Source: Paraburkholderia solitsugae
Lineage (GTDB): Bacteria > Pseudomonadota > Gammaproteobacteria > Burkholderiales > Burkholderiaceae
Assembly (NCBI RefSeq): GCF_013177695.1
Contig: NZ_WOEY01000037.1
Span: 97,169-161,168, forward strand
Length of the DNA stretch: 64,000 bases
Direction: 5' to 3'
Positions 23,444 through 32,669 of the stretch are shown in pieces (position 1 is the stretch's first letter; each line of letters opens with the position of its first letter). Made by a program: the position numbers and the translations under genes. Below the pieces are notes generated by a model. That model did not search any database, was not told the DNA's origin, and saw only the letters and a program-made list of their open reading frames with translations.

Positions 23444-24922
23444 TCAATAAGCAATACAAACCGACTTACTCTCGGTATAAGCATCCACAATGGCCTTCCC
23501 ATGCTCCCGTCCGATCCCGGACGCTTTAAACCCGCCGAACGGCATGGCCGGATCGACCATGTTGTGCGTGTTGACCCAAACGGTGCCCGCTTCGATGCCG
23601 TCAACCAGCCTCAACGCCTTATCGAGTTGATTTGTCCAGACGCTCGCGCCGAGGCCATATTCGGACGCGTTGGCCTGAATCAGCACCTCATCGACATCGT
23701 CATAAGGCATCGCCACCAGCACCGGCCCGAAAACCTCTTCCCTGACGACCGAAAGCGGCTTGCAGGCGCGATTGGCAATGACCGTCGGGCGGACAAAAAA
23801 GCCGTCCGTGTCGACGGCCGCATCGCGCGACAGGATCTCGCCGCCTTCCTGCCGGCCTTGCGCGATCATTCTCATGACCTTGTCGCGGTGCCGTGCGGAA
23901 ACCATCGGTCCCATTTGCGTTGTGGCATCGAAACCGGAGCCCAATGCAATTCCATCGGCCACTGCGGCGATGCCTTGCACCACTTCGTCGTAAATCGATC
24001 GTGCGACGTACAGGCGTGAACCTGCGGTGCAGACCTGGCCGTGGTTGAAGAAAATCGCGCCGGTCGCGCCTTCGATTGCTTTCTTCGGGTCGCAATCTTC
24101 CAGCACGATTACGGGGCTCTTGCCGCCTAGTTCGAGCGAGGCCCGCTTCAGATCGTCAGCACACTGGCGGCCGATTATGCGGCCTACTTCGGTCGATCCC
24201 GTGAACGTGACTTTGTTCACCAGGGGATGTTTGACCAGCGCTGCGCCAGCGGTTTCGCCTCGGCCTGTGACAACGTTGAATACGCCCGGCGGGAAGCCGG
24301 CTTCGTGCGCCAGTTCGGCCAGACGGATCGCTGTTAACGGCGTTTCTTCAGCAGGCTTCAGCACGACGGTACAGCCGCATGCGAGCGCCGGTGCGATTTT
24401 CCAGACCGCCATCAGCAGCGGGAAATTCCACGGGACGATTGCGGCGACGACGCCCGCTGGGACTCTTTTTGTTGAGGCGTTGTAGCGGGTGCCCGGAGGG
24501 AAGGGGATCGATAGGTCGAATGTCGTGCCCTCGATTTTGGTGGCCCAGCCGGCCATGTAGCGGAGCCATTGGACGCTGCCCGAGACTTCTAGCATCTTTG
24601 AAAAGGCTAGTAGCTTTCCCTGGTTTAACGTTTCTAGTGTGGCTAGTTCGTCTGTGTGCTGTTCGACCAGGTCGGCTAGTTTTAGTAGCAGGCGTTCGCG
24701 GGTGGCCGGCGGCATTCTGCGCCAGGTGTCTGATTCGAATGCTGCTTTAGAGGTCTTGACTGCGTGGTCGATGTCGGTTTCGGATGCGTCCGGGAGGTGG
24801 GCTAGTTCTTCACCTGTGGCTGGGTTGTAGATGGGGAAGGTTTTTCCTGCGGCGCTGGTGGTTCTTTCGCCGTTGATGAACATTGTCGTCGGCAGCTTCG
24901 CGGTGTTTTTCTGTTCGGTCAT
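23444..24922 (-). CDS. feaB: phenylacetaldehyde dehydrogenase (FeaB/PadA-like)
   Basis: The 492-residue NAD-dependent aldehyde dehydrogenase resembles E. coli FeaB along its whole length. Examples are LVEQHTDELATLETLNQGK, WATKIEGTTFDLSIPFPPG, FTGSTEVGR, the catalytic Glu in LELGGKSPVIVLED, the nucleophilic Cys in NHGQVCTAGSRLYV, and the end TESKSVCIAY. It should oxidise phenylacetaldehyde or 4-hydroxyphenylacetaldehyde, the product of the copper amine oxidase encoded nearby, to the corresponding arylacetate. It is flanked on both sides by dispersed repeat copies (A and B), which separate it from the amine oxidase. The symbol rests on resemblance plus context; other aryl aldehydes are possible. 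Confidence 0.85.
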   Translation of the reverse strand: MTEQKNTAKLPTTMFINGERTTSAAGKTFPIYNPATGEELAHLPDASETDIDHAVKTSKAAFESDTWRRMPPATRERLLLKLADLVEQHTDELATLETLNQGKLLAFSKMLEVSGSVQWLRYMAGWATKIEGTTFDLSIPFPPGTRYNASTKRVPAGVVAAIVPWNFPLLMAVWKIAPALACGCTVVLKPAEETPLTAIRLAELAHEAGFPPGVFNVVTGRGETAGAALVKHPLVNKVTFTGSTEVGRIIGRQCADDLKRASLELGGKSPVIVLEDCDPKKAIEGATGAIFFNHGQVCTAGSRLYVARSIYDEVVQGIAAVADGIALGSGFDATTQMGPMVSARHRDKVMRMIAQGRQEGGEILSRDAAVDTDGFFVRPTVIANRACKPLSVVREEVFGPVLVAMPYDDVDEVLIQANASEYGLGASVWTNQLDKALRLVDGIEAGTVWVNTHNMVDPAMPFGGFKASGIGREHGKAIVDAYTESKSVCIAY

Positions 24923-25013
24923 TTTTGCTTCGTCTCCGTTGGGGTGAGATTGGCGGTGCAGTTCGTTTGTCGCTTTTGAGACCTGATTTGCTGCTTGTCT
25001 GTTTGCCTGCGGC

Positions 25014-25262
25014 GGTGGCCTTTCCTTGATTTGTTATTGGTCTATTAGCGTTGCCCCTGTGCGGGGCGGCACTTACTTTCTTTGCCGCCGCAAAGAAAGA
25101 TAAGCAAAGAAAGCGGCTCACACCGCTAATTCTTAAGCGGGTCCCCCGCACAGTTGCGGTAGTGGAACATCTGGAATCCGTGCCCTCGCTCCTTCATCCC
25201 TGAGTGACAAGGCAGTCATACTTCCCGCCTCGCACTTCGTGCTCGTCGGAAAGGTCTGCCTG
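25014..25262. repeat. composite palindromic repeat, copy B (truncated)
   Basis: About 249 bp match one arm of the 734-bp element plus the first part of the core (the CTTCCCGCCTCGCACT side, as in copy C). The match then stops at ~25262. The same three stem-loops are present. The second arm is missing. It occupies nearly all of the gap between feaB and the next leftward gene, and its inner end overlaps the last ~22 codons of that gene. Confidence 0.8.
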
Positions 25263-26381
25263 ACGGTGGTGATGATTTAAGTGCTTTGGGAACGGCCTTT
25301 TCTCAAACCAATTGGTTGCTAACGTGCTCGCAAATATCAGATTCGCAATCGCGCTCAGCACATACAGCACCATGAATCCGTCGCCGAAAAAAAAGTAGGG
25401 TGTCGTCGATATCGTTGCTCCCAATACCATCCCAATGTGGTGTGCCGCGCCGGGGCAGGCTGCACGCATTGCGCTGCGCGATTTGCCCGATAGGTTCATG
25501 AGCGATGGAATCGTCAGGCAGTCGAGAACCAGAAACATCTTTGCCGTGAGCAGTGCAAGCATCGGACTGTCTACGGCCGCGAGCACTCCAATTAATGCCG
25601 CTCGGAGCACGTACAGCAGAATCAACATCCGGTTGTTGTTGCCAGATCGGTCGGCAATCAACGCCAACGCGCAAACAGCACCCAGCGAAAGCGCTATCTC
25701 CCACATCGGCTGTACGCCACTCATGCCGCAAATTGCATAGAGCTGGAAACGCGCGAGACTGCCGCTCGATAAGCCCGCAAGCAATGCGAGCAGCGCCGCC
25801 GCGCCAGTCGCGTGGATGGTCTTGGTCGACTCGTCCGTGTTTTGGTTTGCGTATTTGTTTCGATCGGAGTGTTCAGGTGATGAGGCCGTTGCAGGTGGCG
25901 AGACCGTTTCGCCAGCAAGGTGCCACCCGTAAAACAGCAATACGCCACCCAAGGCGATAGCCAACGCGGCTATCGCAATGCGATGTTCCAACCCGCTCAG
26001 GTACGCCGGCACGACGCCCATCGCACTCATCGTCGCGATCAGCGTCACCGCCGTCGCCAGCCTGGTGTGCTGCCTGGATAGGCGCGACATCACCAGCGGC
26101 ACGATCGTCATCGTTGCCAACGCCAACGCGCTCATCCACAGCGCATTGGCTCGCTGGCCGAGGCCAGCTTGCGTTACCAGCGTGGCGGCGCCGCTCACGA
26201 GCAGCACACAGGCCGCGCCGCCCATGCTCGGAGTCAGCACACAGGCCGTGCGACTCATGCTCGCAATCAGCCCGCATGCCGGGCCGGCTGCAATCGTGGG
26301 ACGTACACCTGCCGCGTCGGCTACGCATGCAGCCGCAGGCCGTGCGCCGCGCGGCGCCGGATCAGCGTTTGCAGCAGCCAT
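25194..26381 (-). CDS. MFS-like multi-pass membrane protein, unusual ends
   Basis: The protein has about 395 residues and 10-11 hydrophobic segments, split by a polar linker (ETVSPPATASSPEHSDRNKY). This two-bundle layout recalls MFS transporters, but I see no family signature. It starts inside the end of the copper amine oxidase gene; I give the ATG at 26381, and a GTG at 26420 is also open. The N-terminus is Ala-rich with an internal duplication (SMSRTACVL / SMGGAACVL). The last residues (about QADLSDEHEVRGGKYDCLVTQG) are encoded within repeat copy B, so the original C-terminus was probably replaced by the repeat. It could export or import an amine or arylacetate, but function is unknown and the gene may be decaying. 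Confidence 0.55.
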   Translation of the reverse strand: MAAANADPAPRGARPAAACVADAAGVRPTIAAGPACGLIASMSRTACVLTPSMGGAACVLLVSGAATLVTQAGLGQRANALWMSALALATMTIVPLVMSRLSRQHTRLATAVTLIATMSAMGVVPAYLSGLEHRIAIAALAIALGGVLLFYGWHLAGETVSPPATASSPEHSDRNKYANQNTDESTKTIHATGAAALLALLAGLSSGSLARFQLYAICGMSGVQPMWEIALSLGAVCALALIADRSGNNNRMLILLYVLRAALIGVLAAVDSPMLALLTAKMFLVLDCLTIPSLMNLSGKSRSAMRAACPGAAHHIGMVLGATISTTPYFFFGDGFMVLYVLSAIANLIFASTLATNWFEKRPFPKHLNHHHRQADLSDEHEVRGGKYDCLVTQG

Positions 26382-28347
26382 GATCCGCGGACTTGCCGTC
26401 TTCAACGCTGTTCTGATCACGCTCGGACGGTAAGTCCATCGTCGGGTTGGCAGAGAAGAAGTTGTTCGGCTTGAGCATGAAGCCGGCGTATTCCACCGGC
26501 ATCACCGGGAAGTCCTCGGGTTTGCACACGTGGGTGTGACCGAAGCTGTGCCACAAGACGATGTCTTCGTTCTCAATGTTGCGGTTCGCCTCGATGTAGC
26601 GCGGCAAGCCGTCGCCGCCCGCGTGCTGGTTCGGATAGTCGCCGCTCGCGTAGCGCTCGGCGGGGTCGAACGGTGTGACCCACACGTGACGCGTGGCAAA
26701 GCCACCGCGTTGGCGGACCTTCGAGTGCTCGTCGGCCAGCATCAGCGGCGAGTCGTTCACAATCAGCTTGTAGCCAGGATTCGCGCCGACAGCGTTCTTC
26801 ACGTTCGGGTTGGTCACCTTCCAGTAACGTCCGGTGCGGCCGTTAGCAAGACGCGCGGCTTCGCTCTCGGTCTTGAACACGCGTTTCGTGGTGTCGAAGA
26901 CGTTGCCGTACGGATTCGTTTCGCCCATCGGACGCGGCACGAATTCGTGTTCGGTCACCGTGTTGCGCTCACCGTCCACCATCATGTGCATCCGTGCATT
27001 GAAAAAGTGCTGGTGGGTGGGGCCGCCGAGGTTCTCGGTGATCATGCCACCCCACGGATATGTGTCGCCGTCCGCTACCGCCGACGTTTGCACAATGCCG
27101 GTCAGCTTGCATTCGAGTTGAATCGTGCCGTCCTGATACAGGTACCAGTAGAAGCCGTAGTCGTAGTTACCGACCGTCGCGAAGAAGGAGATCACGAGGC
27201 GTCGTGAGCGGCGCATCTCGAAGACGCCAGTGCGAAACTCGTAGTGCTTCCACAGCGTGCCGTAATCCTCTTCGTGCATGCACACGGCGTTCTTCATCAG
27301 GAACGCATTGCCAAAATCGTCGGCAGTCGGAATGTCGAAATAGCGGATCGTGCCAAGGCAATCGCAACCGAGTTCAAGTTGATTCGCCAGTTTGCCAAGG
27401 CCATATTCGCCAGCGTCGAATGCGCTCTTCCAGTAGTGATTCGTGCTCGGATCGGAGTAGGGCACGCACATCTCCGTCACGCTCGCACGGTAGATGATCG
27501 GCCGCGCCTGCTTACCGTCGTCCCATGACAGTTGATGCAGCACCAGCCCTTCGCGCGGCGTAAAACCGACCCGGAAGTTCCAGTTTTGCCAGCTCACATG
27601 CCAACCGTCGATCTTGAAGCTCGGGCCCTCGGGTTGGCTGATCGACAGCGGCTTGAGCGTGCTGCGCGGCTCGCCGAGGCTCGGCGTGTCGTAGTTGTGC
27701 TTCGCGCGCGGAATCGGAATGATGCGGCCGTCGTCCACGAGTTCGATCACGCGCTTCTCGAGCAGATCGACCACCGCCACCACGCCCTCGATCGGATGCG
27801 CGTAGCCGTTATCGGTCACGCTCTCGCGGTAGTAACTCACGCAACGCACCAGACGCCGGCCATTCTCGTTCTCGCGGTCGAAGCAGCCGGCGGAAAACGG
27901 ATCCACCTGGACGTGCTCCAGGTCCTTCTCGGTCAAGCCGCGCTTCAGGACGGCAACGCGCCATGCGGGGTCGTTCTTGACGATCTGCTCAGCGTTCATG
28001 AAGTCTTCGATCATGATCGGCGGCTGGCCGTAAGGCGCCTGATCGACCGGCAGCGCGTTGCGCGAGGCGATTCTTTTCTCTCTCAGGTCCACGTTGAATT
28101 CAATGGTCGCGCCGTTCGTGCGGTCGATCGCCAGGACGAACGCTGTGCGCGAAAAATAGTCACCGGTCTTGAATGCGACCACTTCGGCCTTTGGCGGCTC
28201 ACGCAACTCGACCATCGGAAAGCGCACCTGCGCGTCGAGTTTTTCAGCGGCCTTCACGAGATCGCAGGCAAGCTGCATTTCGTCCGGACTCAACGGATCG
28301 AGCGGATGAACGGGGGCGTGAGCGGCTTTCGTGGCATTCGTGTTCAT
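26362..28347 (-). CDS. tynA: copper-containing primary amine oxidase (TynA-like)
   Basis: The 661-residue enzyme oxidises primary amines such as tyramine or phenethylamine to aldehyde, ammonia and hydrogen peroxide. The topaquinone precursor is Y395 in TVGNYDYGFYW, the catalytic base is D311 in FDAGEYGLG, and the copper ligands are H445 and H447 (THQHFF) and H606 (THVCKPEDFPVMP). I chose the ATG at 28347 because the family N-terminus (HPLDPLSPDEM) follows; the frame upstream to 28521 crosses the intergenic region. There is no signal peptide, so unlike E. coli TynA, which is periplasmic, this enzyme is probably cytoplasmic, as in Arthrobacter. It is divergent from an AraC regulator. The feaB-like gene downstream handles the aldehyde product. 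Confidence 0.92.
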   Translation of the reverse strand: MNTNATKAAHAPVHPLDPLSPDEMQLACDLVKAAEKLDAQVRFPMVELREPPKAEVVAFKTGDYFSRTAFVLAIDRTNGATIEFNVDLREKRIASRNALPVDQAPYGQPPIMIEDFMNAEQIVKNDPAWRVAVLKRGLTEKDLEHVQVDPFSAGCFDRENENGRRLVRCVSYYRESVTDNGYAHPIEGVVAVVDLLEKRVIELVDDGRIIPIPRAKHNYDTPSLGEPRSTLKPLSISQPEGPSFKIDGWHVSWQNWNFRVGFTPREGLVLHQLSWDDGKQARPIIYRASVTEMCVPYSDPSTNHYWKSAFDAGEYGLGKLANQLELGCDCLGTIRYFDIPTADDFGNAFLMKNAVCMHEEDYGTLWKHYEFRTGVFEMRRSRRLVISFFATVGNYDYGFYWYLYQDGTIQLECKLTGIVQTSAVADGDTYPWGGMITENLGGPTHQHFFNARMHMMVDGERNTVTEHEFVPRPMGETNPYGNVFDTTKRVFKTESEAARLANGRTGRYWKVTNPNVKNAVGANPGYKLIVNDSPLMLADEHSKVRQRGGFATRHVWVTPFDPAERYASGDYPNQHAGGDGLPRYIEANRNIENEDIVLWHSFGHTHVCKPEDFPVMPVEYAGFMLKPNNFFSANPTMDLPSERDQNSVEDGKSADHGCCKR

Positions 28348-28471
28348 AAGGTTCCCGTAAGGATTGTGCTGGACCGGACTGCGTGCCCGCGAGGCTGTGT
28401 GAAGCGCGGCGAACGCTGATTCGATGGCAACAAATCGTAAGAACCCAATATTATTTTCGCGCTTGCTTATC

Positions 28472-28498
28472 GCGCCAAATGAACGATAAAGTGCGCCA
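28472..28498. promoter_or_regulatory. candidate AraC-type direct-repeat operator
   Basis: GCGCCA occurs at 28472-28477 and again at 28493-28498, 21 bp (two helical turns) apart, between tynA and the divergent AraC-family gene. Two same-facing half-sites at this spacing are typical for AraC regulators. The similarity beyond the hexamer is small. Confidence 0.35.
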
Positions 28499-28550
28499 CG
28501 AGGAATGACACTGCAACACATCAGCGAAGACTTGAGAGGAGACGCTCAGG

Positions 28551-29549
28551 ATGAAAAAAGTCACGCTCAATGGTAGTTTCCCTATGATCCGCGGCGCGGT
28601 CATGGGGCCGATTGTGCGCGCACTCGATGCATCCGACGCCAATTGCGACGCGCTGCTCGAAGCGTTCGGCATGAGCCGGAAGCTCCTGTCGAATCCGTAT
28701 GAAATCCTGCCGCTCACGCGTTATGTGGCGGCATTCGAGCGCGCCGCCGAGGTACTCGGCGAACCATCGCTCGGCTTGCGTCTGGGCAGCGAATTGCAAT
28801 TGACGGAGCTCGGGCCGGCAGGGCTCGTGTTTCTATCGTCGCCGACTCTGAACGCGGCAATGATCAAGTTCACGCTTGCGCTCGCGTCGTGGCAGAACAC
28901 CACGACCTGCCAGTTGCTGCGCGATGGCGAATGGCCGGTATGGACCTATCAGATCGCCAATCCGCAGATCTGGCCGCGCCAGCAGGACGCGGAATACAGC
29001 CTGTCGACCATGTGCAATATGGTCCGGATCGTGCGCGGCGCGGCATGGAATCCGGTCGAAGTGCATTTCGAACACGCCGCGCCCGCCGATCTCAAACCGT
29101 ATGCACGCATTTTCCGCGTGCCGGTACGCTTTCGACAGCCTTTCAATGGCGTGATTCTGCGTCCGCTGGATCTCGACGCGCCGCTCAAGAGCGCTGATAC
29201 GCAAATGGTGCGCATGATGGAGCGTCATGCCACCGATCTGATTGCGCGCGACGCGGTACCGCACAGCATCGTTGACCAGGTGCGCGATCTGGTGACGCGG
29301 CGGCTCGCGCACGAAAAGCTGATCGTCGCCGACATTGCAAAAGATCTCGGTCTCTCGCATCGCTCGTTGCAACGGCATCTGGCCGAGGCGGGCACCTCCG
29401 TGCGGCAGATCGTGCGCGAAGAGCGGCAGCGTGGCGTGGAAGGGCTGCTTGAACGCGAAGGGCTCACCCATGCGGCGATCGCTCGCGCCGTGGGTTACGC
29501 CGATGCAACCGTGTTGTGGCGCGCCACGCGCAACTGGAAAAAACAATAA
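28551..29549 (+). CDS. AraC-family regulator of the amine oxidase locus
   Basis: The 332-residue protein has an N-terminal arabinose-binding-like (OruR/ArgR-type) domain and two C-terminal helix-turn-helix motifs (VADIAKDLGLSHRSLQRHLAEAG and LTHAAIARAVGYADATVLWRATRNW). It stops about ten residues earlier than most relatives, ending RNWKKQ without the usual G-x-x-P-x-x-Y-R. It has a GAGGAGACGC ribosome site. It is divergent from the copper amine oxidase and followed by an APC permease, so it probably activates both in response to the amine, in the role of FeaR. FeaR itself has a different N-terminal domain, so I do not use that symbol. Confidence 0.88.
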   Translation: MKKVTLNGSFPMIRGAVMGPIVRALDASDANCDALLEAFGMSRKLLSNPYEILPLTRYVAAFERAAEVLGEPSLGLRLGSELQLTELGPAGLVFLSSPTLNAAMIKFTLALASWQNTTTCQLLRDGEWPVWTYQIANPQIWPRQQDAEYSLSTMCNMVRIVRGAAWNPVEVHFEHAAPADLKPYARIFRVPVRFRQPFNGVILRPLDLDAPLKSADTQMVRMMERHATDLIARDAVPHSIVDQVRDLVTRRLAHEKLIVADIAKDLGLSHRSLQRHLAEAGTSVRQIVREERQRGVEGLLEREGLTHAAIARAVGYADATVLWRATRNWKKQ

Positions 29550-29688
29550 AAGGCACTGACGCGACTAACGCTTTCATTCTGAAAGCACGCGAAAGCGCAA
29601 TCGTCACATCAGAAAACTTCCGTTTCCTAAGTATTCGCTGCGAGCCGCCTTGCCTGGCGTGCTCGCGACAACAAAAATAGAGACCACG

Positions 29689-31140
29689 ATGAATGAACCC
29701 TACTCTCCGGCCGGTCTGTTCGACGCGGAAAATCCTGTGGAATTGAAGGGCAATACGCTGGGCCTGTGGCAGATCGTGTTTCTCGTGATCTCAGCGGCCG
29801 CGCCCCTTACCGGCATGCTCGGCGCGGTGCCGCCCGCGATCAGTCTGGGCAATGGCGCAGGCATTCCGGGCGCGTTCGTGATTGCCGGCGTCGTACTGCT
29901 GATTTTCAGCGTGGGCTTCGCGTCGATGAGCCGGCACGTGGTGCGCGCCGGCGCGTTTTACGCGTACATTACCGCCGGACTCGGACGGCCGTTGGGCATG
30001 GCCGGCGCACTCGTCGCGCTGATGTCGTACACCTTAATCCAGATCGCGCTGTACGGGTTGTTTGGATTTTTCTGCACGGTGATTCTCTCTCCACTACTGC
30101 ACATCGCGATGCCTTGGTATGGCTATGCGCTGATCTGCGTGGCGGTGGTGCAGTTCACCGGCATCCGCGGTATCGATCTGAATAGCCGACTGCTCGGCGT
30201 GTTGATGTGTCTCGAACTGGGCATTCTGCTGCTGCTCGCGATTGCCATCGTCGTGCATGGCGGTGGACCGAACGGCCTGACGCTCGCCCCGTTTTCGCCA
30301 GCGCACGTGTTCAGCGGCCACCTTGGCATTGCAGTGATGTTCGCCTTCGCGTCGTTTATCGGTTTTGAAGCAACGGCGATTTATGGCAAGGAATGCCGTG
30401 ATCCGAAGGTGACCGTGCCGCGCGCGACGTATGTGTCGGTGGTGCTGATTCTCGTGTTTTTTGCTTTCGTCACGTGGACGATTGTCTGCGCGTACGGACT
30501 GAACGGCGTGGTCGCGGTCGCGACGAAGCAGCCGGGCGACTTCTGGTTCATTCAATCCGGCAAGTATCTGGGCGGTGCGGTAACGACGGTGATGAGCTTC
30601 CTGCTGCTCAGCAGTATCTTCGCGAGTCTGCTGTCGTTTCATAACACGCTGCTGCGCTATATCCACGCTCTAAGCCTGGAGGGCATCCTGCCGCAAGCGC
30701 TCAAGCGGGTGCACGACAAATACCGTTCGCCGTATGTGGCGAGCTATCTGCAGACACTCTCCGTGTGCATCCTGCTCGGGTTTTTCAGCGCGGCAGGCAG
30801 CGATGTGTTCAACATCGTATTCAGCTGGAGTTCGGCGCTCGGCACGATCGGTATCGTGATGCTGCAAGCCGTGACGAGTTTCTCCGTGATCGCGTTTTTC
30901 CGCAAGACGCGCAAGGACACTCGCCTGTGGCACGCGTTCTTCGCGCCTCTGGTGGGTGGCATCGGCTTGCTGTATATCGGCGTGATTCTGGTGCGCAATC
31001 TCGATGCGCTCAGCGGCTCCGATAGCCCGATCGTCAAGTCTTTCCCCTGGATCGTATTCGGGGTGGCGCTCTGTGGCGTGGTGATCGGTCTCATTCTGCG
31101 CAAGAAGCGGCCGGATATCTACGCGCGCTTCGGGCAGTAA
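29689..31140 (+). CDS. APC-family amino acid/amine permease
   Basis: The 483-residue protein has about 12 transmembrane segments and the APC start region LGLWQIVFLVISAAAPLTGMLGAVPPAISLGNGAGIPGAF, including the unwound TM1 glycine pattern. The next part, ASMSRHVVRAGAFYAYITAGLG, holds the conserved TM3 region. I chose the ATG at 29689 over an upstream TTG/GTG extension. It follows the AraC regulator and is divergent from the copper amine oxidase, so uptake of tyramine, phenethylamine or another amine is the likely role. The exact substrate is not visible. Confidence 0.88.
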   Translation: MNEPYSPAGLFDAENPVELKGNTLGLWQIVFLVISAAAPLTGMLGAVPPAISLGNGAGIPGAFVIAGVVLLIFSVGFASMSRHVVRAGAFYAYITAGLGRPLGMAGALVALMSYTLIQIALYGLFGFFCTVILSPLLHIAMPWYGYALICVAVVQFTGIRGIDLNSRLLGVLMCLELGILLLLAIAIVVHGGGPNGLTLAPFSPAHVFSGHLGIAVMFAFASFIGFEATAIYGKECRDPKVTVPRATYVSVVLILVFFAFVTWTIVCAYGLNGVVAVATKQPGDFWFIQSGKYLGGAVTTVMSFLLLSSIFASLLSFHNTLLRYIHALSLEGILPQALKRVHDKYRSPYVASYLQTLSVCILLGFFSAAGSDVFNIVFSWSSALGTIGIVMLQAVTSFSVIAFFRKTRKDTRLWHAFFAPLVGGIGLLYIGVILVRNLDALSGSDSPIVKSFPWIVFGVALCGVVIGLILRKKRPDIYARFGQ

Positions 31141-31200
31141 TCGAACGGCGGAGCCAATCCCGCATGGCGAGCCACGCAAGGGGCCACGCGGGAAAAAACG

Positions 31201-31566
31201 CTAATCTGCGACGCGTTTGTCAGCCAGCGCATTCTGGCAATCCGCCAGAACCTGCCTGACCAACCGGGCTTGAGGGTCAAGCTCGTCTGTGTCGAGAATC
31301 TCCTCGACCGCATCCCGCGCCCAATCGGCATCGACAAACCTCGCGTGCCGCTGCGCAATCTCCAGTGCGGTTGCCGATAACCTGGCGATACTCAGCCAGT
31401 CTGCCTCCCGCGACCGATGGTCGAGCCACTTATGGGCGGCCTGCACGTGAAACGCCGCGTCAGGCCAGTCCTCGTTGAGGTAATAAGCGCCAAGGCAGCC
31501 GCATGTGAGCCAGCACAACAGCTCCAAACGGTCCCGTGGACTCAGATGATGGCGTACATCACTCAT
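31201..31566 (-). CDS. conserved hypothetical protein, 121 aa
   Basis: I do not recognise a family. The protein is predicted helical and soluble, with a Trp/Cys-rich start (LELLCWLTCGCLGAYYLNEDWPDAAFHVQAAHKWLDHR) and an acidic C-terminal half. Repeated helix lengths recall a TPR-like or helical-repeat fold, but that is only an impression. Codon usage is like its neighbours. It lies alone between the convergent APC permease and the methyltransferase gene, facing leftward. An inverted repeat (CCCGC-x-TGG ... CCA-x-GCGGG) between it and the permease stop has A's, not T's, on its plus-strand 3' side, so it is not a plus-strand terminator. Confidence 0.65.
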   Translation of the reverse strand: MSDVRHHLSPRDRLELLCWLTCGCLGAYYLNEDWPDAAFHVQAAHKWLDHRSREADWLSIARLSATALEIAQRHARFVDADWARDAVEEILDTDELDPQARLVRQVLADCQNALADKRVAD

Positions 31567-31740
31567 GGCGACGCTCGCTGCTGTAATTTGCGTTCCGGTG
31601 AGGACGGCAGGCCGTCCCCCGCTTCGTTACACAATATCACGCAGAATTCACGAGCGGCAATGCCTGACTGACCCTGGCGACGCCGGCGCCACAAACACCA
31701 CACGGAAGGAGCGGGCAACCGGCAGCCGCGCCGGCCTCCG

Positions 31741-32517
31741 CTAGCGCGTAGCGACGATAAACAGCCGCGGGAACGGCAGCAGCACGGTGCCGTCAGCCAA
31801 GGCGGGATAAGCCTGCGCGATCGCGTTCCGGTAGCGTTCCAGGAAGGCGCCTTCCTCACTGTCGTCGAGCTCGGCGAGGAACGGTCTCAGTGCGCTGCCC
31901 TTGAACCATTCGACCACCGCGTCCGCGCCGCCCGCCAGCGGGTGATAGTAGACGGTGCGCCACACGTCGACCCGCGCGCACAGCGGCTTGAGCAGCGAGT
32001 AGTACCAGTCGGCGCTGTAGCGCATGGTGCGCTCCACCCCCTTGAGTTTGTTGGCCCAGGGGCCGTCCGCCGCGATTTCGCGCAGCAGACGGTGCGCGGG
32101 TTCGTCGAGGTTGTCCGGCATTTGCACGGCAAGGTTGCCGCCCGGCGCGAGTTTCTTCACCAGCGAGGGAAACAGCTGCTCGTGATTCGGCACCCACTGC
32201 AGTACGGCATTGGCGAGGATCAGGTCGTAAGGGCCGGGCGCATCCCACGTCTCAATGTCGCTCACCTCGAACTGGAATTGCGGCAGGCGCTTCTTGGCCG
32301 CCGCGATCATGTCGGCGGAACTGTCCATCCCGCTGACCGCCGCGCCGGGCAGGCGGGCCGCCAGCGCCTCGGTGGAATTGCCGGGGCCGCAGCCGATGTC
32401 CACTGCCACCCGCACGTCCGTTGCCGGAACTGCCGCCAGCAGATCCCTGACCGGACGCGTGCGCTCGTTTTCGAACATCACGTACTGCTTCGCAACCCAA
32501 TTCGTCGATGAAGTCAT
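31741..32517 (-). CDS. tam: trans-aconitate 2-methyltransferase
   Basis: The 258-residue class I SAM-dependent methyltransferase carries the SAM motif VAVDIGCGPGNSTEALAAR, the acidic loop MDSSADMI, LILANAVLQWVPNH and the family-specific W-Y-Y-x-L-L and VYYHPLAGG stretches. The length fits Tam. It methylates trans-aconitate, a spontaneous isomerisation product of cis-aconitate that inhibits aconitase. The ATG has a strong AAGGAGCGAGAG ribosome site. It is divergent from a LysR regulator that may control it. Confidence 0.9.
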   Translation of the reverse strand: MTSSTNWVAKQYVMFENERTRPVRDLLAAVPATDVRVAVDIGCGPGNSTEALAARLPGAAVSGMDSSADMIAAAKKRLPQFQFEVSDIETWDAPGPYDLILANAVLQWVPNHEQLFPSLVKKLAPGGNLAVQMPDNLDEPAHRLLREIAADGPWANKLKGVERTMRYSADWYYSLLKPLCARVDVWRTVYYHPLAGGADAVVEWFKGSALRPFLAELDDSEEGAFLERYRNAIAQAYPALADGTVLLPFPRLFIVATR

Positions 32518-32629
32518 CTCTCGCTCCTTTTTGCTGGCCGCTGGGCCGTGTTTGCCGACATCCGCTCACGGTGTGCGGTGTCAAACCGATCCAATGCGCT
32601 CATTTTGTGCGGTGGTGAGGGCGGAGTAA

Positions 32630-32669
32630 AATGAATTTATCATTCCAATTCCTTCATTTTTCTAATGAA
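32630..32669. promoter_or_regulatory. paired inverted repeats before the LysR gene
   Basis: AATGA-N5-TCATT (32630-32644) and TTCAT-N7-ATGAA (32653-32669) lie in the AT-rich promoter region between tam and the LysR gene, the second one over the LysR start codon. Both fit the interrupted dyads that LysR regulators bind. Autorepression and control of tam are plausible. Confidence 0.4.
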
